A DNA stretch of 37,313 nucleotides from positions 1-37,313 of the forward strand of contig NZ_BIXY01000072.1 in the NCBI RefSeq assembly GCF_008326305.1, written 5' to 3'. Below are positions 1 to 7,443 of the stretch, piece by piece; position 1 is the stretch's first letter; each line of letters starts with the position of its first letter. Position numbers and translations under genes: made by a program. Below the pieces are notes generated by a model. It did not search any database and was not told the DNA's origin. It saw only the letters and a program-made list of their open reading frames with translations. The DNA is from Dictyobacter arantiisoli (GTDB lineage Bacteria > Chloroflexota > Ktedonobacteria > Ktedonobacterales > Ktedonobacteraceae).

Positions 1-123
1 GTCTGCTGATCCGCTGGGAGAAGCGCCCGCGTTCCTATCAGACCTTGTTGTGCTTGGCTTGTGCGCTCATTTGCTTTCAACAATGTGATCGCGTTTCCTC
101 CTTGTAGGTTTTCGGATAAGTTC
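1..123 (+). mobile_element. Right end of an IS5-like insertion sequence (left copy)
   Basis: Bases 1-125 are identical to the reverse complement of 37189-37313. Identity stops abruptly at 125 on the left and 37189 on the right. The shared block ends outward in TTTTCGGATAAGTTC followed by TA, and the other copy shows the same terminus next to TA. This fits an IS whose end is GAACTTATCCGAAAAC and which duplicates a TA target, as IS427-type members of the IS5 family do. The block contains the last codons of a transposase. Only the inner end is in the window; the rest of the element lies outside. Confidence 0.75.
3..107 (+). CDS. IS5-family transposase, C-terminal fragment (partial)
   Basis: Reading from base 3, 34 codons run to a TAG at 105-107. 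The peptide contains IRWEKRPRSY and LACALICF. This matches the C-terminal signature of IS5/IS427-type DDE transposases, typically RWEKxxxxYxxxLxLACALI. The gene enters from outside the window, so the catalytic DDE domain is not visible. The stop lies 16 bp inside the element's end, as is normal for compact IS elements. An identical copy sits on the opposite strand at the far end. Family assignment rests on this short tail only. Confidence 0.65.
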   Translation: MLIRWEKRPRSYQTLLCLACALICFQQCDRVSSL

Positions 124-885
124 TATGTGGGAGTAATGAAAGGAGTAATGCTTGGCATTGCTCCTGGCGTCTCTTTTATTGATTTAACGCATGAGATTGC
201 CCCACAAAATATTTATGCTGGCTCGCTGGCCCTGGCTGAGAGCTATCGTTATTTTCCAGCTGGTACCGTATTCCTCTGTGTGGTTGATCCCGGTGTGGGG
301 AGTGCTCGTGCTCCCATTGCCATACATGCTGGTAACTGGTATTTCGTGGCTCCTGACAATGGTCTTTTGCATACGATTATTGAGCAGCAGCCAGTGCATG
401 CGGTTGTACGCCTATCCAATCCTAACTATCATTTGAGTGCTGTCAGTTCCACCTTTCAGGGGCGAGACATCTTCGCGCCTGTGGCGGCGCATCTTGCCGC
501 AGGAGTTCCGGTGCAAGAGCTAGGGGAGGCATTGGATGTGGCCCGCTTACAGCAACTGGACATTGTGCAGCCGCTGGTAAAGCAGGATCGGATCGAGGCG
601 GAGATTGTGCATGTTGATCACTTTGGCAATCTGATTACCAATATTTCTCTCAGCTTGATTCCTGATTTCTTTACCCGTCCCGGTGTGCGACTCATGTTGC
701 CAGCTCAGCAGGAGATGATCACGCAACGGCGCCGCTTTTTTGCCGAGCAACCCGACGATCCGACCCCATTTCTCTTGATTGATAGCTCAGGTGCCGTTGG
801 TATCGCGGTATGTAACGGTTCAGCGGCTGATTTCTTAGGAGTGGGAAGTGGTGAATCTGTCACATTACTCTGGAATGAGGCGTAA
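61..885 (+). CDS. SAM hydroxide adenosyltransferase (DUF62), N-terminus replaced by an IS end
   Basis: The body of the protein matches the SAM hydrolase / SAM-dependent halogenase-like family (DUF62), whose usual members convert S-adenosylmethionine to adenosine and methionine. YVGVMKGVML, CVVDPGVGSAR (D76 and R83, equivalents of two members of the catalytic Asp-Arg-His triad) and TFQGRDIFAP are all present; the position before GRD, often His, is Gln133 here. Family members normally begin with about 12 residues containing TDFG directly before YVGVMKG. Those residues are absent: the codons up to base 125 belong to the IS end, and the junction falls inside the Tyr codon 124-126. The GTG at 61 lies inside the IS and has no clear ribosome site. 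Later starts are ATG 136 and ATG 148. I regard it as a disrupted, probably inactive gene, although the remainder is open to the stop. Confidence 0.8.
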   Translation: MRSFAFNNVIAFPPCRFSDKFYVGVMKGVMLGIAPGVSFIDLTHEIAPQNIYAGSLALAESYRYFPAGTVFLCVVDPGVGSARAPIAIHAGNWYFVAPDNGLLHTIIEQQPVHAVVRLSNPNYHLSAVSSTFQGRDIFAPVAAHLAAGVPVQELGEALDVARLQQLDIVQPLVKQDRIEAEIVHVDHFGNLITNISLSLIPDFFTRPGVRLMLPAQQEMITQRRRFFAEQPDDPTPFLLIDSSGAVGIAVCNGSAADFLGVGSGESVTLLWNEA

Positions 886-899
886 TATGTAAAGGTTTT

Positions 900-944
900 C
901 AATACGAGATAAAAATGGGCTCGGCCTATTTTTATCTCGCATTG
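900..944. terminator. Long hairpin downstream of the SAM hydrolase gene
   Basis: Arms 900-919 and 925-944 pair over 20 bp with two imperfect positions, around a 5-base loop. The stem contains an A-run on the left and a T-run on the right, so it could stop transcription from either side. No long T-tract follows on either strand. Confidence 0.55.
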
Positions 945-1019
945 AAACAAACTTTCCTTAGAGTTTGGGAGAAGTGTTCCGAATTTGTCTATTTCCACTT
1001 CTAAATAGTCCTGGAAGAA

Positions 1020-1048
1020 TTGTTAGCTTGAGAGAAATATGCTATAAT
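1020..1048 (+). promoter_or_regulatory. Sigma-70-type promoter upstream of the prkA operon
   Basis: TTGTTA at 1020-1025, a 17 bp spacer and a perfect TATAAT at 1043-1048. This is the best housekeeping-type promoter in the window. A transcript starting near 1055 would have a leader of about 520 bases before prkA unless it serves a separate small transcript. Confidence 0.6.
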
Positions 1049-1576
1049 GAGCTTATACTCTATAAGACAATGGGGACTCACAGCAGTGGTAATGTGTGAG
1101 GACGGGGAATGTTCATTTAGTCGTAGCATTGTTCATCTCTTGCTGATACATGGAGTGAGAAAGGACCGCTTGAAACGACGCAACAGCAGCATCGCTATGA
1201 TGCGCTTCTCAAGCTTATCCCATTGTATGCAACCTACGGGTTTGATAAAGAGTATCATCAACTTACATCTAAATATTATCCTCAGAAAAGTAGAAAGGGC
1301 TGGTTTTCTCGCTGTGTATGTCGAGCAAGATCCGGTCCTTTTGGTCTAATGGTCCCAACACACAGTATGTTGGCTCGTATAGGGGAGTAGTAGACATGCA
1401 GAAGATACTCTTAATCTAAGAACCTTGTAATCCTCTTCATCTTTCCCGATCACGTAATGCGTAGTCTGGTTCGTACACTGTAGCAACATTCAATGTGTAG
1501 TGTAGGAAGCGCGACCCAGGAAGGGCAATGACCCCAATCTTCATACACTGCTAGTTATATACAGAGAGGATGAACT

Positions 1577-3472
1577 ATGGATCTGGTAAAGCGGTTAGAA
1601 GAATACCGGGACCGTGAGCGTGAGCTCATGTGGGAAGGAATATTCGCGGAGTACTTCGAGATTGCCAGTAAAAAGCCAGCGGTAGCTCGACTTTCTCATG
1701 AACGCATCTATCAAATGATCATGGACGCGGGGGTAGAGACAGCCCATACTGGTGAAACACACTACAAGTTTTTTCAAGATGAGATTTTTGGTATTGAAAA
1801 GCCCTTGCAGCAAATTGTGGATTATTTCCACTCGGCCGCACAGCGTCTGGAAGTACGTAAGCGCATCCTCTTATTAATGGGACCGGTTGGCGGTGGTAAG
1901 TCAACGATTGTCCACCTGATTAAACGTGGTCTGGAAGCCTACAGTCGTGTTCCAGAGGGAGCAATCTACGCAATTAAAGATTGTCCAATGCATGAAGAGC
2001 CTCTTCATTTGATTCCATACGAGCTACGTGGCGACGTAGAAAAAGAATTTGGCCTCTACATAGAAGGCGACCTGTGCCCCCATTGTCGTTACATGGTTGA
2101 CACCCAGTATCGTGGGCGTATTGAAGAAGTGCCGGTGAAGCGCATCAGCTTCAGCGAAAAATATCGTGTTGGAGTGGGCACATTCACCCCATCGGATCCC
2201 AAGAGTCAGGATATCAGCGAGCTGGTTGGTGGTATTGACCTCTCCACGATTGGAGAGGTTGGTGTTGAAAGCGATCCACGCGCCTATCGTTTCGATGGTG
2301 AGCTCAATATCGCTAATCGTGGCGTGATGGAATTTGTAGAAATGCTCAAAACTGATGAGAAGTTTCTCTACGTTTTGCTAACCCTGAGCCAGGAGCAGAA
2401 TATCAAGACCGGGCGCTTCAGCATGATCTATGCTGACGAAGTGGTTGTGAGCCATACCAATGAGCATGAATATCAGTCATTTGTGGGAAATAAGAAGTCG
2501 GAAGCGTTGCAAGATCGTATCATTCTGGCCAAGGTTCCCTATAATCTGCGTGTCTCGGATGAGGTGAAAATCTACGAGAAACTGCTCAAGCAGAGCGCCT
2601 TGCAGAATGTCCATATTGCTCCCTACACCTTGCGTATCGCCAGCATCTTTGCGCTGCTAACGCGTCTGGAACCCTCCAAGAAAGCCGGTATGAGTTTGAT
2701 GAAAAAACTCAAACTCTATGATGGCGAAGATATGGAAGATTTTAAGCAGAAGGATGTACGTGAGTTGCAGGAAGAGGCTGTCCGTGAGGGTATGGATGGT
2801 ATCTCTCCACGCTATGTCATTAATCGTTTGTCGAACGCTCTCATCAAAAACAATGTGACGTACATTAGCCCCATCGATGCTCTACGTGCTTTGCGAGATG
2901 GCCTGGATCAGCATACTAGTATCACGCGCGAGGAGCGCGAGCGCTATCTCAATTTCATCAATGATGCACGTAAAGAATACGATGAAATCGCCAAGAAAGA
3001 AGTCCAGCGTGCGTTTGTCTACTCCTACGAGGAGTCGGCTCACACGATGCTGAATAATTACCTCGATAATGTAGAGGCTTACTGTAATAAGACCAAGTTG
3101 CGCGATCCAATTACCGATGAGGAGTTGGAGCCCGATGAGCATCTAATGCGCTCAATTGAGGAGCAGATTGGTGTGTCGGAGAATGCCAAGCGTTCGTTCC
3201 GTGAAGAGATTCTGATTCGTATCTCCTCACTGGCTCGCAAAGGCCTGAGTTTCGATTATACCAGCCATGAGCGCCTCAAAGAAGCGATTGAGAAGAAGTT
3301 GTTTGCCGACTTGCGCGATGTAGTGAAGATTACGACCTCGACGCGTACCCCGGATAAAGAGCAGTTGCGCAAGATCAATGAAGTGGTTGAGCGCCTGGTG
3401 GCTGAGCAGGGCTACACCTATGAGAGCGCCAATGAACTGCTCCGCTATACAGGGAGCCTCTTAAACCGGTAA
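1577..3472 (+). CDS. prkA: PrkA family serine protein kinase / AAA+ protein
   Basis: This 631-residue protein has the length of Bacillus PrkA. It has an N-terminal AAA+ PrkA domain with Walker A GPVGGGKST at 102-110, a conserved LCPHC cysteine pair, and the C-terminal PrkA domain. Family members (YeaG in Escherichia coli, PrkA in Bacillus) have been described as serine kinases, and Bacillus PrkA also as an ATP-dependent protease acting in sporulation, so the biochemical role is debated. AGAGAGGA six bases before ATG 1577 is a good ribosome site. It is the first gene of a three-gene run with a yhbH homologue and a spoVR homologue, the conserved stress/sporulation cluster. In a spore-forming relative a role in differentiation is a reasonable inference. 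Confidence 0.95.
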   Translation: MDLVKRLEEYRDRERELMWEGIFAEYFEIASKKPAVARLSHERIYQMIMDAGVETAHTGETHYKFFQDEIFGIEKPLQQIVDYFHSAAQRLEVRKRILLLMGPVGGGKSTIVHLIKRGLEAYSRVPEGAIYAIKDCPMHEEPLHLIPYELRGDVEKEFGLYIEGDLCPHCRYMVDTQYRGRIEEVPVKRISFSEKYRVGVGTFTPSDPKSQDISELVGGIDLSTIGEVGVESDPRAYRFDGELNIANRGVMEFVEMLKTDEKFLYVLLTLSQEQNIKTGRFSMIYADEVVVSHTNEHEYQSFVGNKKSEALQDRIILAKVPYNLRVSDEVKIYEKLLKQSALQNVHIAPYTLRIASIFALLTRLEPSKKAGMSLMKKLKLYDGEDMEDFKQKDVRELQEEAVREGMDGISPRYVINRLSNALIKNNVTYISPIDALRALRDGLDQHTSITREERERYLNFINDARKEYDEIAKKEVQRAFVYSYEESAHTMLNNYLDNVEAYCNKTKLRDPITDEELEPDEHLMRSIEEQIGVSENAKRSFREEILIRISSLARKGLSFDYTSHERLKEAIEKKLFADLRDVVKITTSTRTPDKEQLRKINEVVERLVAEQGYTYESANELLRYTGSLLNR

Positions 3473-3586
3473 AATCAGGATGATCCGTGTCGAAAGTGTG
3501 CGGTCCCGTTGGATATTCAAGGGTGAATTTCTGACGGCGCAGCCACTTTCTTCACTATTGCCTCATGCGAGGAAGGAGCATCATCT

Positions 3587-4729
3587 ATGTCTGTCTCCCA
3601 ACATGATTGGTCATTGCATCGCAAAGGTCAGGTTGATCAGGAGCGCCACAAGGAGAAGATCCGCGAGGCGGTCAAGAAGAATCTGGGGGAGATTGTAAGC
3701 GAGGAGAATATCATTCTTTCCGATGGGAAGAAGACGGTACGTATCCCTATTCGCTCCCTGGAAGAGTATCGTTTCCGCTATGATTTTGGGCGTCAGCAGC
3801 ATGCCGGTCAGGGGACCGGGAAGAGTAAAGTTGGCGATGTCGTAGCCCAGGAACCACGACAGGGCAAGGGCAAAAAAGGGGAGGCCGGTAAGGACGCTGG
3901 TTACGACTATTATGAGGCTGAAGTCTCGATGGAAGAACTGGCCGCCTTGATTTTTGAGGATCTGAGCCTGCCGAATCTTGAACAGAAGCGGCAGCAGGAG
4001 ATGCAGACCGAGGCTGTCCGCTTTACCGATGTGCGCAAAAAAGGAGCCATGGCGAATCTGGATAAGAAGCGCACCATCATGGAGAATATCAAGCGGAACG
4101 CCGCCAAAGGCGATGCATCATTTAAAGATATCCGCTCCGATGATCTGCGCTTCAAAGTCTGGGAACCAACGATTAAATATCAATCCAACGCAGTTGTGAT
4201 TGCCATGATGGACGTGTCTGGATCAATGGGCGAGTTTGAGAAGTATATTGCGCGCAGCTTTTACTTCTGGATGGTACGTTTCTTGCGTACCAAATATAAC
4301 AATGTAAAGATTGTCTTCATCAGTCATCACACCGAGGCTAAAGAGGTCACAGAAGAAGAGTTCTTCCACAAAGGCGAGAGCGGCGGCACCCAGGTTTCCT
4401 CGGCCTATGAGTTGGCGTTACAGATCATCAAAGAGCGTTTTGATCCCAACGATTGGAACATCTATCCTTTCCATTTCTCTGATGGGGATAATCTCCCCTG
4501 GGATAATGATCGTTGTGTGCAACTGGTCAATAAGCTGATGGAGCAGTGTAACATCTTTGGCTATGGCGAGATTCGTGAGGGACATTATCGCTCACCCAGT
4601 ACGCTGATGTCGGCGTATAACAAGATCAATGACAAGAAGTTCATCCCTGTTACCATTTCCGATAAAAAAGAGGTCTATCCCGCGCTGCGTAAGTTCTTTG
4701 CCCAGCGTGATCCTGTGCCAGTCAGGTAG
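3587..4729 (+). CDS. yhbH: YeaH/YhbH family protein (DUF444, von Willebrand A-like)
   Basis: The 380-residue product starts with SQHDWSLHRKGQ, the usual N-terminus of the YeaH/YhbH family. A basic, glycine-rich low-complexity linker follows (about 70-105). A von Willebrand A-like fold comes next, with the metal-ion site DVSGSMG at 209-215 and GGTQVSSAY at 266-274. VWA/MIDAS domains usually mediate protein-protein contacts, often with AAA+ partners, so pairing with PrkA is plausible. GGAAGGAG lies upstream of ATG 3587. The gap to prkA is 114 bases and to the next gene 17 bases, which supports one operon. In Bacillus yhbH is needed for efficient sporulation; in E. coli yeaG-yeaH are stationary-phase genes. 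The exact molecular function is unknown. Confidence 0.93.
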   Translation: MSVSQHDWSLHRKGQVDQERHKEKIREAVKKNLGEIVSEENIILSDGKKTVRIPIRSLEEYRFRYDFGRQQHAGQGTGKSKVGDVVAQEPRQGKGKKGEAGKDAGYDYYEAEVSMEELAALIFEDLSLPNLEQKRQQEMQTEAVRFTDVRKKGAMANLDKKRTIMENIKRNAAKGDASFKDIRSDDLRFKVWEPTIKYQSNAVVIAMMDVSGSMGEFEKYIARSFYFWMVRFLRTKYNNVKIVFISHHTEAKEVTEEEFFHKGESGGTQVSSAYELALQIIKERFDPNDWNIYPFHFSDGDNLPWDNDRCVQLVNKLMEQCNIFGYGEIREGHYRSPSTLMSAYNKINDKKFIPVTISDKKEVYPALRKFFAQRDPVPVR

Positions 4730-4746
4730 AGTCAGGAGTTTCTTAC

Positions 4747-6195
4747 ATGATTGATCATGTTGCTACCAGTGACATTGAAAACCTGCGCGATGGTATAGAT
4801 GCAGCCTGGGAAGAGGCGCGCCGTTTCGGCCTGGACCCATTCCCGACCCATTTTGAACTCGTTCCCGCTTCTATTATGTATGAGTTTGCCTCCTATAGTC
4901 TGCCTGGACGTTTTAGCCATTGGACGCATGGCAAAGCGTTCTATCGACAAAAGATGCAGTATGACCTGGGCCTGAGCAAAATCTATGAGATGGTGGTCAA
5001 CACTAATCCCAGTTATGCTTTCCTGATGGACATGAATAGTCTGTTGCAAAATACTTTTGTGGCAGCACATGTCTTTGGTCATACCGATTTCTTCAAGAAC
5101 AACGCGTACTTTCAGCATACGTCCCGGCGTATGATTGATAAGGCCAGCATTCATGCCGAACGTATTGCTAAATATGAGTTCGATCATGGTAAGGATGAGG
5201 TCGAACGCTTCCTGGATGCGGTCCTCTCGATTCAGGAGCATATCGACTACAATCTTTTGCTGCAAAATGAAAATACCCCAGAAAGTGAAAATGCTGTCAC
5301 CACCGCCAGCACGGCTTATGATGACTTATGGGATTTCGATGATAAGGCGAAAAAAGCTGAGGAGGAGCGCGAGAAGCGTCCTGGCAAGCCTGTGAAGTTT
5401 CCTGAGAAACCCGAAAAAGATCTCTTGCTCTTCCTGATTCGCCATGCGCCGAGCCTTGAGCCATGGCAGCGGGATGTGATTGAGATTGTACGCAATGAGA
5501 TGCTCTACTTCATTCCTCAGATGCAAACGAAGGTTATGAATGAGGGATGGGCCTCAATCTGGCACTCGCGTATCATGCGTGAACTGGGTAATAAAGAGGT
5601 CATCTCAGACTCTGATACAGTCGAGTTTGCACAACTCCATTCGGGCGTGCTCACCCCATCCCGTACCTCGTTGAATCCTTACTATATCGGATATAAGATT
5701 TTTGAGGATATTGAGCGGCGCTGGGATAATCCCACTCGTGAAGAGCAGGATCGCCTGGGCCGCAAACCAGGTATGGGACGGCAGAAGATCTTTGAAGTGC
5801 GGGAACTCGATAATGATGTTTCGTTCCTGCGTAACTATCTGACCGAGGATCTGGTCAAAGATCTGGATCTCTACCTCTATAAAAAAGAGGGCGATGACTG
5901 GGTGATTGCTGAGAAAAACTGGCAGAAGGTGCGCGATTCTATTGTGTCCAGCATGACAAACTTCGGCCATCCCTATCTGGTCGTGGATAATGGGGACTAT
6001 CATGGCAATCGCGAGCTTTACCTGATGCATCTCTTTGAGGGGCAGGAACTCGATCTGGGCTATGCTGAAAAGACCTTGCAACATGTCTATATCCTCTGGG
6101 GGCGTCCCGTCCATTTAGAGACCGTGTTTGAGGGCAAGCACATCCTCATGACCTATGATGGAGAGCGCAATAGCAAGAGCTCACTAGAAAAATAA
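4747..6195 (+). CDS. spoVR: SpoVR family protein
   Basis: The 482-residue product lies in the size range of SpoVR/YcgB (about 470-510). Family landmarks include FGLDPFPTHFELV near the start, SYSLPGRFSHWTHGK, FVAAHVFGHTDFFKNN with conserved histidines, EGWASIWHSRIM, and HSGVLTPSRTSLNPYYIGYK. Bacillus SpoVR is required for proper spore cortex formation; the E. coli homologue YcgB is of unclear function. CAGGAG precedes ATG 4747, which sits 17 bases after yhbH. The prkA-yhbH-spoVR grouping recurs widely and suggests that the three proteins act together. The charged region around residues 195-220 (KKAEEEREKRPGK) is probably a flexible linker. The ORF is intact. Confidence 0.95.
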   Translation: MIDHVATSDIENLRDGIDAAWEEARRFGLDPFPTHFELVPASIMYEFASYSLPGRFSHWTHGKAFYRQKMQYDLGLSKIYEMVVNTNPSYAFLMDMNSLLQNTFVAAHVFGHTDFFKNNAYFQHTSRRMIDKASIHAERIAKYEFDHGKDEVERFLDAVLSIQEHIDYNLLLQNENTPESENAVTTASTAYDDLWDFDDKAKKAEEEREKRPGKPVKFPEKPEKDLLLFLIRHAPSLEPWQRDVIEIVRNEMLYFIPQMQTKVMNEGWASIWHSRIMRELGNKEVISDSDTVEFAQLHSGVLTPSRTSLNPYYIGYKIFEDIERRWDNPTREEQDRLGRKPGMGRQKIFEVRELDNDVSFLRNYLTEDLVKDLDLYLYKKEGDDWVIAEKNWQKVRDSIVSSMTNFGHPYLVVDNGDYHGNRELYLMHLFEGQELDLGYAEKTLQHVYILWGRPVHLETVFEGKHILMTYDGERNSKSSLEK

Positions 6196-6220
6196 GCCCG
6201 CTTACTGGTGATCCTGATTG

Positions 6221-6270
6221 ATAGCATATCCGAAGCCTCAAATGAGAGATTTTGGGTATGCTATTTTCTC
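6221..6270 (+). terminator. Probable terminator after spoVR
   Basis: ATAGCATATCC at 6221-6231 pairs with GGGTATGCTAT at 6254-6264 (one G-U) and is followed by TTTCTC. It ends the prkA operon and separates it from the promoter before prmC. Confidence 0.5.
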
Positions 6271-6297
6271 TGCTCATTCCTGCCACCGGCATAGTGA

Positions 6298-6303
6298 TAT
6301 AAT
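6298..6303 (+). promoter_or_regulatory. Candidate -10 box upstream of prmC
   Basis: A perfect TATAAT at 6298-6303 lies 68 bases before the prmC start. No good -35 hexamer is visible at the expected distance (CATTCC at 6275-6280), so this is a moderate-confidence call. Confidence 0.35.
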
Positions 6304-6370
6304 CAGAGTCGTACTTCATGGTAGTGGAATGGCAAAGGGTGTCAGTGTACTAGTTGGGTAGGATAGAAAA

Positions 6371-7237
6371 ATGACAGTGTTTCAGGAGGCTCTGAGGCAG
6401 GGAACGCAGATGTTGACTCAGGCTGATATTCCCGGTGCTCGCCTGGATGCGCAGCTCTTATTAGGCTCTGTTGTAGGGATGGATCGAGCTCGCCTGTTGG
6501 CTTATCTGGATCAGGAATTGACTCCTGTGCAGGAGCAAGATTATTTTGCGTTACTACAGCGCCGTTGCTCTCATGAGCCGATAGCGTATATCCTGGGGCA
6601 GCGCGAGTTTTATGGGCGGGATTTCTCTGTGGATTCACGCGTACTCATTCCACGTCCAGAGACGGAACTATTAGTGGAAGTGGCCTTGACTGAGATACGG
6701 GCGCGCCTGGCGCGGGATCAGGTGCCTGTTGTGGCTGATATTGGCACGGGTAGTGGTGCCATTCCAATTACGCTCTGCCTGGAAGAGGCTGGCCTCCCCT
6801 CGATCTATGCCTGTGATGTTTCTGCTGATGCGTTGAGCATGACCAGGCGCAACTGTGAGCGTCATCATGTAACCGAGCGTGTGCGTTTATTAAAGGGCGA
6901 TTTGCTTTCCCCTCTGCCAGAACCGGTGGATGTGTTGCTGGCAAATTTGCCGTACGTCGGGTTGGATGAAATGCATGCGATGAGTCAGGATGTGCTGGCC
7001 TATGAACCACATCTGGCTTTGTTCAGTGGCCCACATGGGCTAGATCTCTTGTATAGGCTATGCAAAGAGGTGTATCTATCTGGTACGCTAAGAGTTGGAG
7101 GCACAATGTTACTGGAGATCGGTTATCAGCAGTGTGAGCCGTTGACCCATCTACTGCATGAGCTCTGGCCTCAGGCTACCGTGACCTGCCGGAAAGATTA
7201 TGCCGGTTGGGATCGCTTGATTCAGCTTTCGCTTTAG
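6371..7237 (+). CDS. prmC: Peptide chain release factor N5-glutamine methyltransferase
   Basis: The 288-residue product has the PrmC/HemK layout: an N-terminal helical domain that recognises the release factor (about 1-75), then a class I SAM methyltransferase domain. EPIAYILGQREFYG and VLIPRPETELL are typical of the family. The SAM-binding motif is ADIGTGSGAI at 122-131. The catalytic NPPY motif appears as NLPY at 192-195. The enzyme methylates the GGQ glutamine of RF1/RF2 and so helps translation termination. In many bacteria prmC follows prfA; here it does not, and stands alone behind a TATAAT-containing region. The ribosome site is GTAGGAT. The Leu for Pro change lies next to, not on, the Asn and Tyr that hold the substrate amide. 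Confidence 0.9.
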   Translation: MTVFQEALRQGTQMLTQADIPGARLDAQLLLGSVVGMDRARLLAYLDQELTPVQEQDYFALLQRRCSHEPIAYILGQREFYGRDFSVDSRVLIPRPETELLVEVALTEIRARLARDQVPVVADIGTGSGAIPITLCLEEAGLPSIYACDVSADALSMTRRNCERHHVTERVRLLKGDLLSPLPEPVDVLLANLPYVGLDEMHAMSQDVLAYEPHLALFSGPHGLDLLYRLCKEVYLSGTLRVGGTMLLEIGYQQCEPLTHLLHELWPQATVTCRKDYAGWDRLIQLSL

Positions 7238-7443
7238 CCACTGATGACGCTATTTCACAATTGCAGTGTTGATAATTACGTTGTCAATAGCGTTTATGCT
7301 TATGAAATATGTTTGATAAAACAGGTTGCTACGAAGCTGGCGACTTTCGTAATATCCTGTTGATGATATGGGCGGCTCCAGTATATGGATTGTCATACAT
7401 ATGCTGTGCCGACTGAAACTCACCACTCTGGGGGGACTTGTTC

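Larger units (their letters stand above)
886..1576. other. 691 bp intergenic stretch before prkA
   Basis: Apart from the hairpin at 900-944 and a promoter at 1020-1048, I find no convincing gene. An open frame from about 1130 to a TAG at 1388-1390 lacks an ATG start but reads like protein around 1180-1390 (YDALLKLIPLYATYGFDKEY). It may be a gene remnant or a long structured leader of the prkA operon. Bases 1391-1576 show no clear structure. Confidence 0.4.

Noticed and set aside
1047-1349. 100-codon open frame after the prkA promoter
   Set aside because: Its ATG lies inside the -10 box, it has no ribosome site, and its composition is not protein-like; another frame of the same stretch looks more like protein.
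4732-5265. 177-codon frame on the - strand over spoVR
   Set aside because: It is antisense to conserved SpoVR coding sequence and has no ribosome site or family resemblance.
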